Assembly: GCF_001425785.1 (NCBI RefSeq)
Contig: NZ_LMDI01000067.1
Location: forward strand, 154,853 to 218,852
Direction: 5' to 3'
Origin: Rhizobacter sp. Root1221
Lineage (GTDB): Bacteria; Pseudomonadota; Gammaproteobacteria; Burkholderiales; Burkholderiaceae_C
Length of the DNA stretch: 64,000 nt
Shown piece after piece: positions 24,873-33,206 of this stretch. The translations under genes and the position numbers were made by a program. The notes under the pieces were generated by a model that was not told the origin of the DNA, searched no databases, and was given only the letters and a program-made list of their open reading frames with translations. Within the stretch, counting starts at the first letter, position 1. Every line of letters starts with the position of its first letter.

Positions 24873-26843
24873 TCAGCGCGGCGTGGTCGCGCGTTGCGCC
24901 AGGATGCGGCCCACGAGGCGGGTCAGGTCCTGGAAGGTGTTCTGTTTCTCGAGCAGGCTGTGAACCCCGGCCAGGCGGGCTTCGTCGCGCAGTTCGTCGG
25001 TGATGAAGCCGGAGCTGATGACCACCGGAAGGTCGGGGCAGATGCGCGCCATCTCGTGCGCCACGTCGAGCCCCGAGAACTCGGGCATGTTGAAGTCGGT
25101 CACGACGAAGTCGAACTCGCCGGGGTGGTCGCGCACGGCCACCATGGCGGCCTGGGGATCCTGGTAGCCGGTCACGCGGTAGCCGCACCGCTCGAGCAGC
25201 CGCTCCACCATCACCACCATCGTCTCGTCGTCGTCCACGTACAGCACGTGTTCGCCATGCCCCCTGATCTGCCCGGCGGCGGCGGGGTCATCCGAGGCGC
25301 CGCCCGGCAACGGCGGCGGGTCAACCACCGGGAAGTAGAGGTGGAACGTGCTGCCTTGCCCGAGGGCGCTATCCACTGCGATGGCACCATGGTGCGCGGC
25401 CAGGATGCCATGCACCACCGACAGGCCGAGGCCGGTGCCCTGCCCCACCGGCTTGGTGGTGAAGAACGGTTCGAAGATGCGGGCGCGCGTGGCCGCATCC
25501 ATGCCCATCCCGGTGTCGCGCACCCAGACGTGGGCGTAGGGGCCGGGCGGCGCCCCGCCGAGGCGCTGCGACAGGCTGAGGTCAAGGGTGACGGCATCCA
25601 GGCCCACGCTGATGCGCCCGGCGCCGTCCTTCAGCGCGTGCCAGGCATTCGTGCACAGGTTCATCAGCACCTGCTGCAACTGGGTGGCATCGGCCAGCAC
25701 GTGCAGCGGCGCGTCGGTGAGTTCGATGTCGAAGTCGATACCGGCCGGCAGCGTGGCCCGCAGCAGTTGGTGGGTTTCCTCCACCACCGGCCGCAGCGGC
25801 TGTGTCACCAGCTCCTGCGGCTCGCGCCGGCTGAAGGTCAGGATCTGCTGCACGAGGTTGCGCGCGCGCAGGCTGGCCTTGTGGATCTCCCCGAGGCTCG
25901 TGGAGGCCGGGTGGCCGTCACCCACTTCCTGCTGGGCCAGTGCCACGTTGCCGAGGATGGCCCCCAGGATGTTGTTGAAGTCGTGCGCGATGCCCCCGGC
26001 CAGCGTGCCGATGGATTCCATCTTCTGCACGTCGCGCAGCTGTGCCTCGAACCGGCGCAGGTCGGACTCGGCCGCCTTGCGGTCCGTGATGTCCGTCATG
26101 GCCACCCGCACGAGCGGCGCGGCGCCCGGGGCGGTCACCCGCGTGCAGTCGACCTGCACGTGCAACGGGGTGCCTTTCTGGCCGCGCAAGGCCAGTTCGA
26201 GGCGCTGCCGCGTGCCATGGTGCAACGTGTGCACGAAGTGCTCGTACCACCGGTCGGTGTCGGCCGAGTGCACGAACTGGACGAACCGCACGCGTGCCAG
26301 GTGGTCCCGCTTCGTGCCCAGCATCTCGGCGCCGGTGAGGTTGACCTGCTCGATGAGGCCCTCGGGCGACAAGGTCAGGTACCCCACCGGTGCGAACTCG
26401 TAGAGGTCCACGTAGCGGTCGCGCGAGAGTTCCAGCTCGACCTGCCCCTTGCGGTGGGCCGCGCGGATCAGCGCCTGGTTCAGCTCGCGTTCGAGCACCG
26501 GGGCCAGCCGCGCGAGGTTCTGCTTCATCACGTAGTCGCTGGCGCCGGCCTTCATGGCGGCCACCGCGATTTCCTCGCCGATGGTGCCCGACACGAAGAT
26601 GAACGGGATGTCGAGGTGTGCCTCCCGGAACACCGCCAGCGCCTCCAGCCCGCTGAACCGCGGCAGCCGGAAGTCCGACAGCACGGCATCCCAGCGCTCT
26701 TCGGCAAACGCCTCACGCAAGGTATCCCCGCTCTGCACACGCCGCCACGTCGGGTCGAACCCGCCGAGGCGAAGCATGCGCATCGCCAGCTTGGCATCGT
26801 CCTCGTCGTCTTCGACGATGAGGACTTTGACGGCCTTGTTCAC
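24873..26843 (-). CDS. Hybrid kinase: receiver-PAS-HisKA-HATPase-receiver
   Basis: A 656-residue soluble protein. It has an N-terminal receiver (Asp in VLSDFRLPRFSG), one PAS/PAC (about 155-275), a HisKA region with GGIAHDFNNILGA, an HATPase with GTGLGLSVVHG and a C-terminal receiver (VTDFNMPEFSG). The GTG start at 26843 overlaps the upstream receiver's stop (GTGA). It could pass phosphate between the small receiver and a downstream partner. Its kinase core resembles the one at 7981-10845. Confidence 0.88.
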   Translation of the reverse strand: MNKAVKVLIVEDDEDDAKLAMRMLRLGGFDPTWRRVQSGDTLREAFAEERWDAVLSDFRLPRFSGLEALAVFREAHLDIPFIFVSGTIGEEIAVAAMKAGASDYVMKQNLARLAPVLERELNQALIRAAHRKGQVELELSRDRYVDLYEFAPVGYLTLSPEGLIEQVNLTGAEMLGTKRDHLARVRFVQFVHSADTDRWYEHFVHTLHHGTRQRLELALRGQKGTPLHVQVDCTRVTAPGAAPLVRVAMTDITDRKAAESDLRRFEAQLRDVQKMESIGTLAGGIAHDFNNILGAILGNVALAQQEVGDGHPASTSLGEIHKASLRARNLVQQILTFSRREPQELVTQPLRPVVEETHQLLRATLPAGIDFDIELTDAPLHVLADATQLQQVLMNLCTNAWHALKDGAGRISVGLDAVTLDLSLSQRLGGAPPGPYAHVWVRDTGMGMDAATRARIFEPFFTTKPVGQGTGLGLSVVHGILAAHHGAIAVDSALGQGSTFHLYFPVVDPPPLPGGASDDPAAAGQIRGHGEHVLYVDDDETMVVMVERLLERCGYRVTGYQDPQAAMVAVRDHPGEFDFVVTDFNMPEFSGLDVAHEMARICPDLPVVISSGFITDELRDEARLAGVHSLLEKQNTFQDLTRLVGRILAQRATTPR

Positions 26844-27295
26844 GGTGACGGCCTTTCCGGCGGGGTCTGGTTCATCATCAGCCAATAAATGCCGAGCACC
26901 TTCACGGCCTCGAGGAACTCGGTGAAGTCCACCGGTTTGCGCACGTAGCTGTTCGCCCCCAGCGAGTAACCCGAGATCAGGTCCTGCTCCTGCTTGGACG
27001 ACGTGAGGATCACCACCGGCAGCAGCTGTGTGCGTTCGTCGGCCCGGATGGCCTTCAGCACGCCAAGCCCGTCGAGCTTCGGCAGCTTCAGGTCGAGGAT
27101 GACCAGCGCCGGCAGCGGCTCGGACTCGCGGTCGGCATGGGGCCCTCGCGCAAAGAGGAAGTCCAGGGCCTCGATGCCATCCCGGGCCACGGCGATCGGA
27201 TTCATCACGTGGCTGCGCTTGAACGCACGCAGCGTGAGCATCGAATCGTCCTGGTTGTCTTCGACGAGCAGGATGACCTTGTTGGAGTCACTCAT
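26840..27295 (-). CDS. Single-domain (Rcp-like) response regulator
   Basis: A 151-residue receiver with EDNQDD, phosphoacceptor Asp in LVILDLKLPKLDG, Thr in VILTSS and Lys in VRKPV. This is the phytochrome-associated receiver type, which has a long insert after beta-3. The ATG overlaps the upstream kinase stop by 8 bases (ATGAGTGA), the same junction geometry as the pair at 21238-21245. It is the third gene of the five-gene operon. Confidence 0.9.
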   Translation of the reverse strand: MSDSNKVILLVEDNQDDSMLTLRAFKRSHVMNPIAVARDGIEALDFLFARGPHADRESEPLPALVILDLKLPKLDGLGVLKAIRADERTQLLPVVILTSSKQEQDLISGYSLGANSYVRKPVDFTEFLEAVKVLGIYWLMMNQTPPERPSP

Positions 27296-28739
27296 GTACC
27301 GTTTCCTTGATGCTGAAGAAAAAAGTGGCGCCGCGGTCGGGCTCCGCATGAACCCACGTGCGCCCCTCGTGCCGGCGCACGATGCGCTGGACGATCGCGA
27401 GCCCGATGCCGGTGCCCGGGAACTCGGTTTCGTGGTGCAGCCGCTGGAAGGCGCCGAACAGGCGGTCGGCGTAGGCCATGTCGAATCCCACGCCGTTGTC
27501 GCCCACGAACCAGGCCTTTTCGCCGTCCTGGTCGACCGTGCCCACGCGGATCACCGGCTCGGCTGTCTTGCTGGTGAACTTCCACGCGTTTTCGAGCAGG
27601 TTCTGCATGGCGATCTGGATCAGGGCCTTGTCGGCCTGCACGGTGAGGTTGTCCTCGATGGCCCATTGCACGCGGCGATCGGGCTGCTGCTGTTCGAGCG
27701 ACTCGGCGATCTCGCGCGCCAACTCGCTCAGGTTGACGACCTTCACCCGCAGCTCGGCTCGCGTCACGCGGGACAGCCCGAGCAACTCGTCGATGAGCCG
27801 GCCCATGCGCTGGCTGGCCGCGCGGATGCGGTTCAGCGAATCCTTGCCCTCGTCGTCGAGCCGGTCGCCATAGTCTTCGAGCAGGGCTTGGGAGAACCCG
27901 TCCATGCTGCGCAGCGGCCCGCGCAAGTCGTGCGAGACGGAGTAGCTGAAGGCCTCGATTTCCTGGTTCAGCGCCGCCAGCTCGTGGTTGCTGCGCTCGA
28001 TCTGCGCGAACGAGGTGCGCAACGAATGGGTCATCGCATCGAAGTTGCGCGACATCTCGCCCACCTCGTCGCGGGTGCCGATGTCGAGCTGGTAGTTCCA
28101 GTTGCCACCGGCCACCTCGCGGGTGGCCTGCTCGAGGCGCGCGATGGGCACGAGCACGTTGCGGTTGATGAGCCAGGCAGCGCCCGCGGTGGCGAGCGCG
28201 ATGAGCGCGAGGCCTCCGCCGATCACCCACACCACCCGCTGCTGCGCGGCGTTGATGCGTTCGGTGGCGAAATCGGTCAGGCGGAACGTGTCGGCCACGT
28301 TTTCCTGCTGCAGCATCAGGAGCCGGTTCGTGAGCTGGTCCTCGTAACGCCGGATGGCAAGCGCGTCACCGTCATAGCTTTCCGATTGGTCGGACGTCAC
28401 GAGTTCCTCGAACAGGCGGTGTGACGCGGCGTTGCGCTGGCGCAGGTCGAGCAGGATGCGGTGCTGCTCCGCGTCCTGGAACGGGTTCTGTGCGAGCAGA
28501 TTCGTCAGCCGGGCCGTGGCCGTCTTCTCCTGCTGGCGGGCTCGGTCCTGCCGGTGGAGGATGTACTCGTAGGTCACGAGACGCAGCCCGGTCAGGCTGC
28601 GTGCGAGTTCCATCGTCTGGCGCCGCTGGCCGTGGGCATCGACGACCTCGGCGTTGGCCCACCAGATCATCGTGGCGATCAGGCTGATCGACACGAGCGC
28701 CGTGGTCGTCGCGAGCCAGCCTTTGGTGCTGATATTCAT
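27288..28739 (-). CDS. Membrane HAMP sensor histidine kinase
   Basis: A 483-residue kinase. Membrane segment at about 8-28, a helical periplasmic domain of about 140 residues, second segment at about 167-190, HAMP (about 190-245), HisKA with SVSHDLRGPL and an HATPase with GTGIGLAIVQ. It starts 8 bases after the substrate-binding-protein gene and overlaps its receiver. The extracytoplasmic domain may read the liganded state of the anchored binding protein (inference from operon structure). Confidence 0.9.
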   Translation of the reverse strand: MNISTKGWLATTTALVSISLIATMIWWANAEVVDAHGQRRQTMELARSLTGLRLVTYEYILHRQDRARQQEKTATARLTNLLAQNPFQDAEQHRILLDLRQRNAASHRLFEELVTSDQSESYDGDALAIRRYEDQLTNRLLMLQQENVADTFRLTDFATERINAAQQRVVWVIGGGLALIALATAGAAWLINRNVLVPIARLEQATREVAGGNWNYQLDIGTRDEVGEMSRNFDAMTHSLRTSFAQIERSNHELAALNQEIEAFSYSVSHDLRGPLRSMDGFSQALLEDYGDRLDDEGKDSLNRIRAASQRMGRLIDELLGLSRVTRAELRVKVVNLSELAREIAESLEQQQPDRRVQWAIEDNLTVQADKALIQIAMQNLLENAWKFTSKTAEPVIRVGTVDQDGEKAWFVGDNGVGFDMAYADRLFGAFQRLHHETEFPGTGIGLAIVQRIVRRHEGRTWVHAEPDRGATFFFSIKETVHE

Positions 28740-28747
28740 GCCTGGCC

Positions 28748-29806
28748 TTATCGGACGACGGTCACGCGGTCGGGAAGCAGGGCCACCAGCGCGTCGAGGT
28801 GCAGCCGCGGCAGGAAGTTCGGCACAGGTCCGGGCACGGCGTATCCCCGGGCCATGGCCCAGCGGGCCTCGTCCTCTAGCGTGACGAGCTGCGATTGGCG
28901 CAAATCAACGCGGATGTCCAGTCCGTTCCACACCGGGATCAATGTCTCCTGGGGCAGTTTCAGTTGCGCCGCCACCAGCGACAAGGCCAGTGCGGGATCG
29001 TCGCGCACGAGCGCCTCGGCCTTCAGCAACGCGCGCAGCAGCTTCTGGATGGCGGCAGGTTGTGCCTTGAGGAACTCGCTGCGCCCCACGACCACGTGCG
29101 TGACGGTGTAGGCGTCCCCTTCCAGGAACGTGATGGCCTGTGACCCTAGCGCTGCCTCCGCCGCGGACTTGACGGGCTCCCAGGTGGCAACGGCATCCAC
29201 GCCGCCAGTGGCCAGCTCGTGCGCGAGGCGAGTGGGAAGCACGTCCACCCACGTGATGGCGCCGGGCGCCAGCCGATGCCGGATCAGGAAGGCCCAGAGG
29301 AAGTACTCGCCGCTCGTGCCGAGGGTCACGCCCACCCGCTTGCCGGCCAGGTCGCGAGCGCTCAGGATGCCCCGGTCACGCCGGCCCACCACCGCCATCT
29401 CATTGGAGGCATTGACCACCGTGGCCGCGATGCCGAGTTCGTCGCCCTTGAGCACCGAGATGACAAAGGGCACTTCGGCCGCAGTGGCGAGATCTGCTTT
29501 GCCGAGCGCGAGTTGGTCGAGGGCCGCCTTGCCGTGGCTCACCCGCGACATGACGACGTCGAGGCCCTCGCGCGCGAAGTAGCCTTGTGCGGCAGCGACG
29601 TGCAGCAGTGCTGCATGCGGGGTGGCCGACACCGCGATGCGCAGCGTTTCGCGCGGCGCGCTGCGCCGGGTGTCGGTGCTGAATTCGAACCAGAGGAAGG
29701 CCCCAAGCCCAAGCACCAGCACGACGGAGAGCACCCAGATCAGGGTGCGCCGGAAGCCCCCGGTCCCGGGTGTGCCGGGCCCTGCGCCCTGGGTGTCGCT
29801 GGCCAT
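28748..29806 (-). CDS. Membrane-anchored NMT1/SsuA-like substrate-binding protein
   Basis: A 352-residue periplasmic binding protein of the nitrate/sulfonate/taurine/thiamine-precursor group. A single N-terminal segment (TLIWVLSVVLVLGLGAFLWF) without a clear cleavage site should tether it. The bilobal fold follows (LRIAVSATPHAALLHVAAAQGYFAREGLDV ... LAGKRVGVTLGTSGEYFLW). No permease or ATPase gene is nearby; the next genes are a kinase, receiver, hybrid kinase and cysC. It is therefore more likely a sensor subunit than a transporter part. The ligand is unknown; linkage to cysC hints at a sulfur compound. Confidence 0.82.
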   Translation of the reverse strand: MASDTQGAGPGTPGTGGFRRTLIWVLSVVLVLGLGAFLWFEFSTDTRRSAPRETLRIAVSATPHAALLHVAAAQGYFAREGLDVVMSRVSHGKAALDQLALGKADLATAAEVPFVISVLKGDELGIAATVVNASNEMAVVGRRDRGILSARDLAGKRVGVTLGTSGEYFLWAFLIRHRLAPGAITWVDVLPTRLAHELATGGVDAVATWEPVKSAAEAALGSQAITFLEGDAYTVTHVVVGRSEFLKAQPAAIQKLLRALLKAEALVRDDPALALSLVAAQLKLPQETLIPVWNGLDIRVDLRQSQLVTLEDEARWAMARGYAVPGPVPNFLPRLHLDALVALLPDRVTVVR

Positions 29807-29976
29807 GTTTCCCCCTTTGCGCGTGACGAGCACGTGCTGGGAAGAGTGATGCGGGCCGGGGGCCACGCTCGAGCCTCGAAATGGGCGGCTTCTGAAGGGG
29901 CGACGGCACCACGCCACCGGCCCCACAGGCCCTCTTCAGCACGAGCGAAGGTTACGGGTCCCACCGACGGTTCGCA

Positions 29977-29996
29977 AGCTGTAAGTTGTGACAGCT
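29977..29996. promoter_or_regulatory. Inverted repeat in the divergent region before the sulfotransferase
   Basis: AGCTGT-N8-ACAGCT, perfect 6-base arms, lies in the 283-base gap between the divergent starts at 29806 and 30090. A shared operator is possible. No other feature is evident in this gap. Confidence 0.35.
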
Positions 29997-30089
29997 GCCC
30001 ATGGCGGCGTGGGAGGTAAAGCCTCGCAGTTGATCCGAACCGCGGCACTCACTACGCTACTGGACCCAGCAGGCGAAGGGGAGCAATCG

Positions 30090-30920
30090 ATGAGCACCAG
30101 AACCGGCCGCCCATGCGCGCCGTATTTCGTCATGGCCCACCACCGGTCGGGCTCGAATTTCCTCAACGACTTGCTGCAGGCCCATCCGCTGGTCGAGTGC
30201 ATCAACGAACCGCTGTCGATGCACACCGACTTCTTCCGGCACTGCGACCTCGATCGCTGGACCCGCGACGACTTCGATCCCGAGCGGCTCCACCCGTCCC
30301 TCGCGCCTCATCCGTTGTTGCGCGCCTACCTGCAAGACTTCCGCACCTACCTGCTGCAGTCCAGCCCGCAACGTGTGACCGGGTTCAAGGAGACGGTGCT
30401 GTTCGGCAAGCTCGACTGGCTCAAGTTGTTCCTGCCGCCGCTGAAGGTGTTGCTGCTGAAGCGGGACCCGCGCGCCGTTGTCGCATCGGTGCTGCGCTCC
30501 AACCTGCTGTCGTTCTGGAACTACGCCCACCTGGTGCCGCCGGTGTTCAAGTCACTGCACCCGGGCTACGCGTCGCGGCACGATCCGGCGGACCCGGACG
30601 TGCGCGCCGCCGAGATCGTGGCCATGAGCGTGGCGGTGCGTGACGACATGGCCCGCCGTTCGATCGGCCAGTTCGAGCACATGGCCGTGGACCTGACCGA
30701 CCTGATGGACGACCCGGCCCGCGCGCTCGACGCCATCGCCGAGTTCCTCGGTGTCGAGCCGGATCCGCGCCAGCTCGCGTTCGTCGCGCGGCGCCAGGCC
30801 GAGACGCGCGGAGGCACGTTTTCGTCATTCCGGTCGCGCGATGACGTGGAACACAGTTGGCGGCGCCACCTCGGCGCGGACCAGGTGTGTGCCGTGCGGG
30901 ACGTGCTGCAATGCGCCTGA
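30090..30920 (+). CDS. PAPS-dependent sulfotransferase family protein
   Basis: A 276-residue cytosolic enzyme expected to move a sulfuryl group from PAPS to a hydroxyl or amine. The 5'-phosphosulfate loop is HHRSGSNFL (about residues 17-25), and the 3'-phosphate motif is LLLKRDPRAVVASVLRS. An AAGGGGAG ribosome-binding site precedes the ATG. The acceptor is unknown. The gene overlaps the next by 10 bases and is divergent from the operon ending in cysC, which would supply PAPS. Confidence 0.82.
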   Translation: MSTRTGRPCAPYFVMAHHRSGSNFLNDLLQAHPLVECINEPLSMHTDFFRHCDLDRWTRDDFDPERLHPSLAPHPLLRAYLQDFRTYLLQSSPQRVTGFKETVLFGKLDWLKLFLPPLKVLLLKRDPRAVVASVLRSNLLSFWNYAHLVPPVFKSLHPGYASRHDPADPDVRAAEIVAMSVAVRDDMARRSIGQFEHMAVDLTDLMDDPARALDAIAEFLGVEPDPRQLAFVARRQAETRGGTFSSFRSRDDVEHSWRRHLGADQVCAVRDVLQCA

Positions 30921-31588
30921 TCGACCCCGACGTCCAGGCCTACGTCGACAGCGCAGTGCCGTTCTGCGTGAAGCCGCTGCGCGGCGGCCGCGAGCGCCCC
31001 ATCCGCGTGGCCCGCACACTGCTCACCTGCAGCCTCGCCGCCGCGGTGCTCAACGAGATGGGCGCGATGCCGGAGACCGAATCGGCCTACGTGTTCGTCA
31101 ACGTGCACAACCCCGCCCGCACCCTTCATTGCACTGGCGTCATGCACCGGTGGGCGTGCCGCCCCGACCGTGCATCGCACCCGGCCTGGGGCATCAACTG
31201 GGCCGGCGCCGCACTCATCTGCCGCTTCCTCGGCGCGCGCCTGCCGCGGGCCGACGAGTGGGTGGCCTTCGCGTCGAACAACGACCCGCGGCGCGTGTAC
31301 CCCTGGGGCAACGATCCCCCGTCCGACGCGCTCGCGAACTTCGGCGAACACGTGGGAAGCACCACGCCCGTGGGCCACTTCCCGGCCTCCGACCTCGGAC
31401 TCTGCGACCTCGCGGGCAACCTCGACGAATGGTGCGGCGACACCGACACACGCAACCCGTTCGAACGGGTGGTCAAGGGTGGCGCCTGGAGCAAGGACGC
31501 CCACCACCTCGCCATCGCGTCGCACCGGAGCAAGTGGGCGCGCCTCGGCACCACCACGATCGGCCTCCGCCCGGTCTGGGACGACTGA
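30911..31588 (+). CDS. SUMF1/formylglycine-generating-enzyme-fold protein
   Basis: A 225-residue protein whose residues about 90-222 have the SUMF1/FGE fold: GINWAGAALICRFLGARLP, YPWGNDPPS, PVGHFP, LGLCDLAGNLDEWCGD, VVKGGAW and a final GLRP. The terminal segment (ASHRSKWARL) lacks the Cys pair that binds copper in true formylglycine-generating enzymes, so sulfatase activation is doubtful. The N-terminal 90 residues match nothing I recognise. It starts inside the sulfotransferase stop region (ATGCGCCTGA), so the two are coupled. A protein or small-molecule modification role is open. Confidence 0.75.
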   Translation: MRLIDPDVQAYVDSAVPFCVKPLRGGRERPIRVARTLLTCSLAAAVLNEMGAMPETESAYVFVNVHNPARTLHCTGVMHRWACRPDRASHPAWGINWAGAALICRFLGARLPRADEWVAFASNNDPRRVYPWGNDPPSDALANFGEHVGSTTPVGHFPASDLGLCDLAGNLDEWCGDTDTRNPFERVVKGGAWSKDAHHLAIASHRSKWARLGTTTIGLRPVWDD

Positions 31589-31611
31589 CAGAAAGAGAAA
31601 GGCCCCTCGCG

Positions 31612-32295
31612 ATGAAACTCGCCATCTTCGACCTCGACGACACCCTCATCGACTTCGCCTCCACACGAGAGGTCGCGTATGGCTGCCTGTCGGCCCACCT
31701 CGACGGCGAGCGCATCGATTCCGCCGCGTTCGTGTCGGCGTGCCGCACCATCGACCGCCCCGTCTTCGCGCTGTTCGAACGTGGCACGATCACGCGCGCC
31801 GAATACCGGCTGCGGCGATTCAGCGAACCGCTGGCGGCCATCGGCGCGCCACCCAACCCGGCGCTGGTCGTGCACCTCAACCGGTTGTTCATGGAATGCG
31901 TCAACGACCGCCCCATGCTGTACGGGGACGCGCTGCCCGTGCTGGCGCGCCTGCGCGCCGAGGGTGTGCGCACCGCGATCCTGACCAACGGCCCCTCCGA
32001 CGGGCAACGCCGCAAGCTCGAGGCCACCGGCCTCGAAGCGGCGGTGGACCTCGTGGCCATCGGCGAGGAGACAGGCTTCAGCAAACCCTTGCCGCGGGCA
32101 TACCACGCCATCGTCGAACATTTCGCGTTCGACCCGGCGGATGCGTTGATGGTGGGCGATTCGCCGGAGCTCGATTACGACGGTGCGCGGCTGGCGGGGC
32201 TGCAGGCGCTGCTGCTCGACCGTGATGCACGCCACCGGGGCGGCACCCGGCAGTCGATCGGGTCGCTCGCGGACGTGGTGCGCACCGTGAACTGA
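31612..32295 (+). CDS. HAD-superfamily phosphatase-like hydrolase
   Basis: A 227-residue HAD-IA protein. Motif I is FDLDDTLID (residues 5-13), motif II TNGPSDG, motif III Lys in GFSKP, motif IV VGDSPELDYDGA. A helical cap lies between motif I and II (YjjG/nucleotidase-like layout). It is third in the sulfotransferase operon, 23 bases after the SUMF1-like gene. Its substrate might be a phosphorylated intermediate of the same pathway; this is inference only. Confidence 0.85.
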   Translation: MKLAIFDLDDTLIDFASTREVAYGCLSAHLDGERIDSAAFVSACRTIDRPVFALFERGTITRAEYRLRRFSEPLAAIGAPPNPALVVHLNRLFMECVNDRPMLYGDALPVLARLRAEGVRTAILTNGPSDGQRRKLEATGLEAAVDLVAIGEETGFSKPLPRAYHAIVEHFAFDPADALMVGDSPELDYDGARLAGLQALLLDRDARHRGGTRQSIGSLADVVRTVN

Positions 32296-32327
32296 CCCGT
32301 GCCTCTCGGCCATGCTCGCGAGCGTCG

Positions 32328-32414
32328 TATAGAAATCTCTATGTCCACCGGGAGATATTGAGCAACGGTCGGATCGAGGCTACCGGGAAGCAGTGTATAA
32401 ATCGGTATATACCG
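32328..32414. promoter_or_regulatory. Palindromes upstream of modA, possible ModE sites
   Basis: Two AT-rich inverted repeats: TATAGA-AATC-TCTATG (32328-32343) and the perfect 12-bp palindrome CGGTATATACCG (32403-32414). They lie 32-118 bases before modA, where ModE represses in other bacteria. ModE sites carry TATA-type inverted arms, but the match to the consensus is only partial. Confidence 0.5.
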
Positions 32415-32445
32415 AAGCACCCCGCATACACCACCGTCGATCCCC

Positions 32446-33201
32446 ATGTACACACGCCCCTCGCGTTTTGCCCTGCCCCTCGCCGCACTGCTGCTGAGCT
32501 GGCAGGCCAGCGCCGCAGACCTCACCGTCTCGGCCGCCGCCAGCCTGACCAACGCGTTCAAGGAACTCGCCCCGATGTTCGAGGCCCGGCACCCCGGCAC
32601 GAAGGTGCTCCTCAACTTCGGCGCCTCCGGGGCGCTGCTGCAGCAGATCGCCAAGGGCGCACCCGCCGACGTGTTCGCCAGTGCCGACCAGGAGTCGATG
32701 GACCAGGCCCAGGCGCAGTCCCTCGTCAAACCGGACGAGCGGCGCAACTTCGTGTCCAACAGCCTCGTGGTCATCGTGCCCGCCACCGGCGCGATGACCC
32801 CGAAGACCCTTCATGAACTGGCCCAGCCCGCCTTCGGCCGCGTGGCCATCGGGCTGCCGGCCAGCGTGCCGGTGGGTCGCTACACGAAGGCGGTGCTCGA
32901 CAAGGCGGGCCTGTGGGCCACGATCGAACCCCGTGTGATCGGCGCGCAGAGCGTGCGGCAGGCCCTCGACTACGTGGCACGCGGTGAGGTCGATGCCGGC
33001 TTCGTGTACGGCACCGACGCTGCCGTGATGTCGACCAAGGTGAAGGTGGCCTTCACGGTGCCCACCGAGGTGCCGGTGCTCTACCCCATCGCCCCGGTGG
33101 ACGCGGCACCGAACGCGTCGGCCGCGCGCCAGTTCGTCAGCTTCGTGCTCACGCCGCCGGCCCAGGCGGTGCTCGCCAAGCACGGCTTCGGCAGGCCCTG
33201 A
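32446..33201 (+). CDS. modA: Molybdate ABC transporter substrate-binding protein
   Basis: Periplasmic molybdate/tungstate-binding protein, 251 residues. A signal peptide ends WQASA-AD. The mature protein begins LTVSAAASLTNAFKELAP with the conserved ASL Ser ligand region, then GASGALLQQI and FVYGTDA, typical of ModA. It heads modABC. The start ATG follows two palindromes. Confidence 0.94.
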   Translation: MYTRPSRFALPLAALLLSWQASAADLTVSAAASLTNAFKELAPMFEARHPGTKVLLNFGASGALLQQIAKGAPADVFASADQESMDQAQAQSLVKPDERRNFVSNSLVVIVPATGAMTPKTLHELAQPAFGRVAIGLPASVPVGRYTKAVLDKAGLWATIEPRVIGAQSVRQALDYVARGEVDAGFVYGTDAAVMSTKVKVAFTVPTEVPVLYPIAPVDAAPNASAARQFVSFVLTPPAQAVLAKHGFGRP

Positions 33202-33206
33202 ACGCC

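Noticed and set aside
21727-24963. Very long open frame (1078 codons) on the plus strand
   Set aside because: Antisense to the Cache-PAS kinase and cysC; the translation is His/Arg/Gly-rich low-complexity text with no domain, a typical GC-rich shadow.
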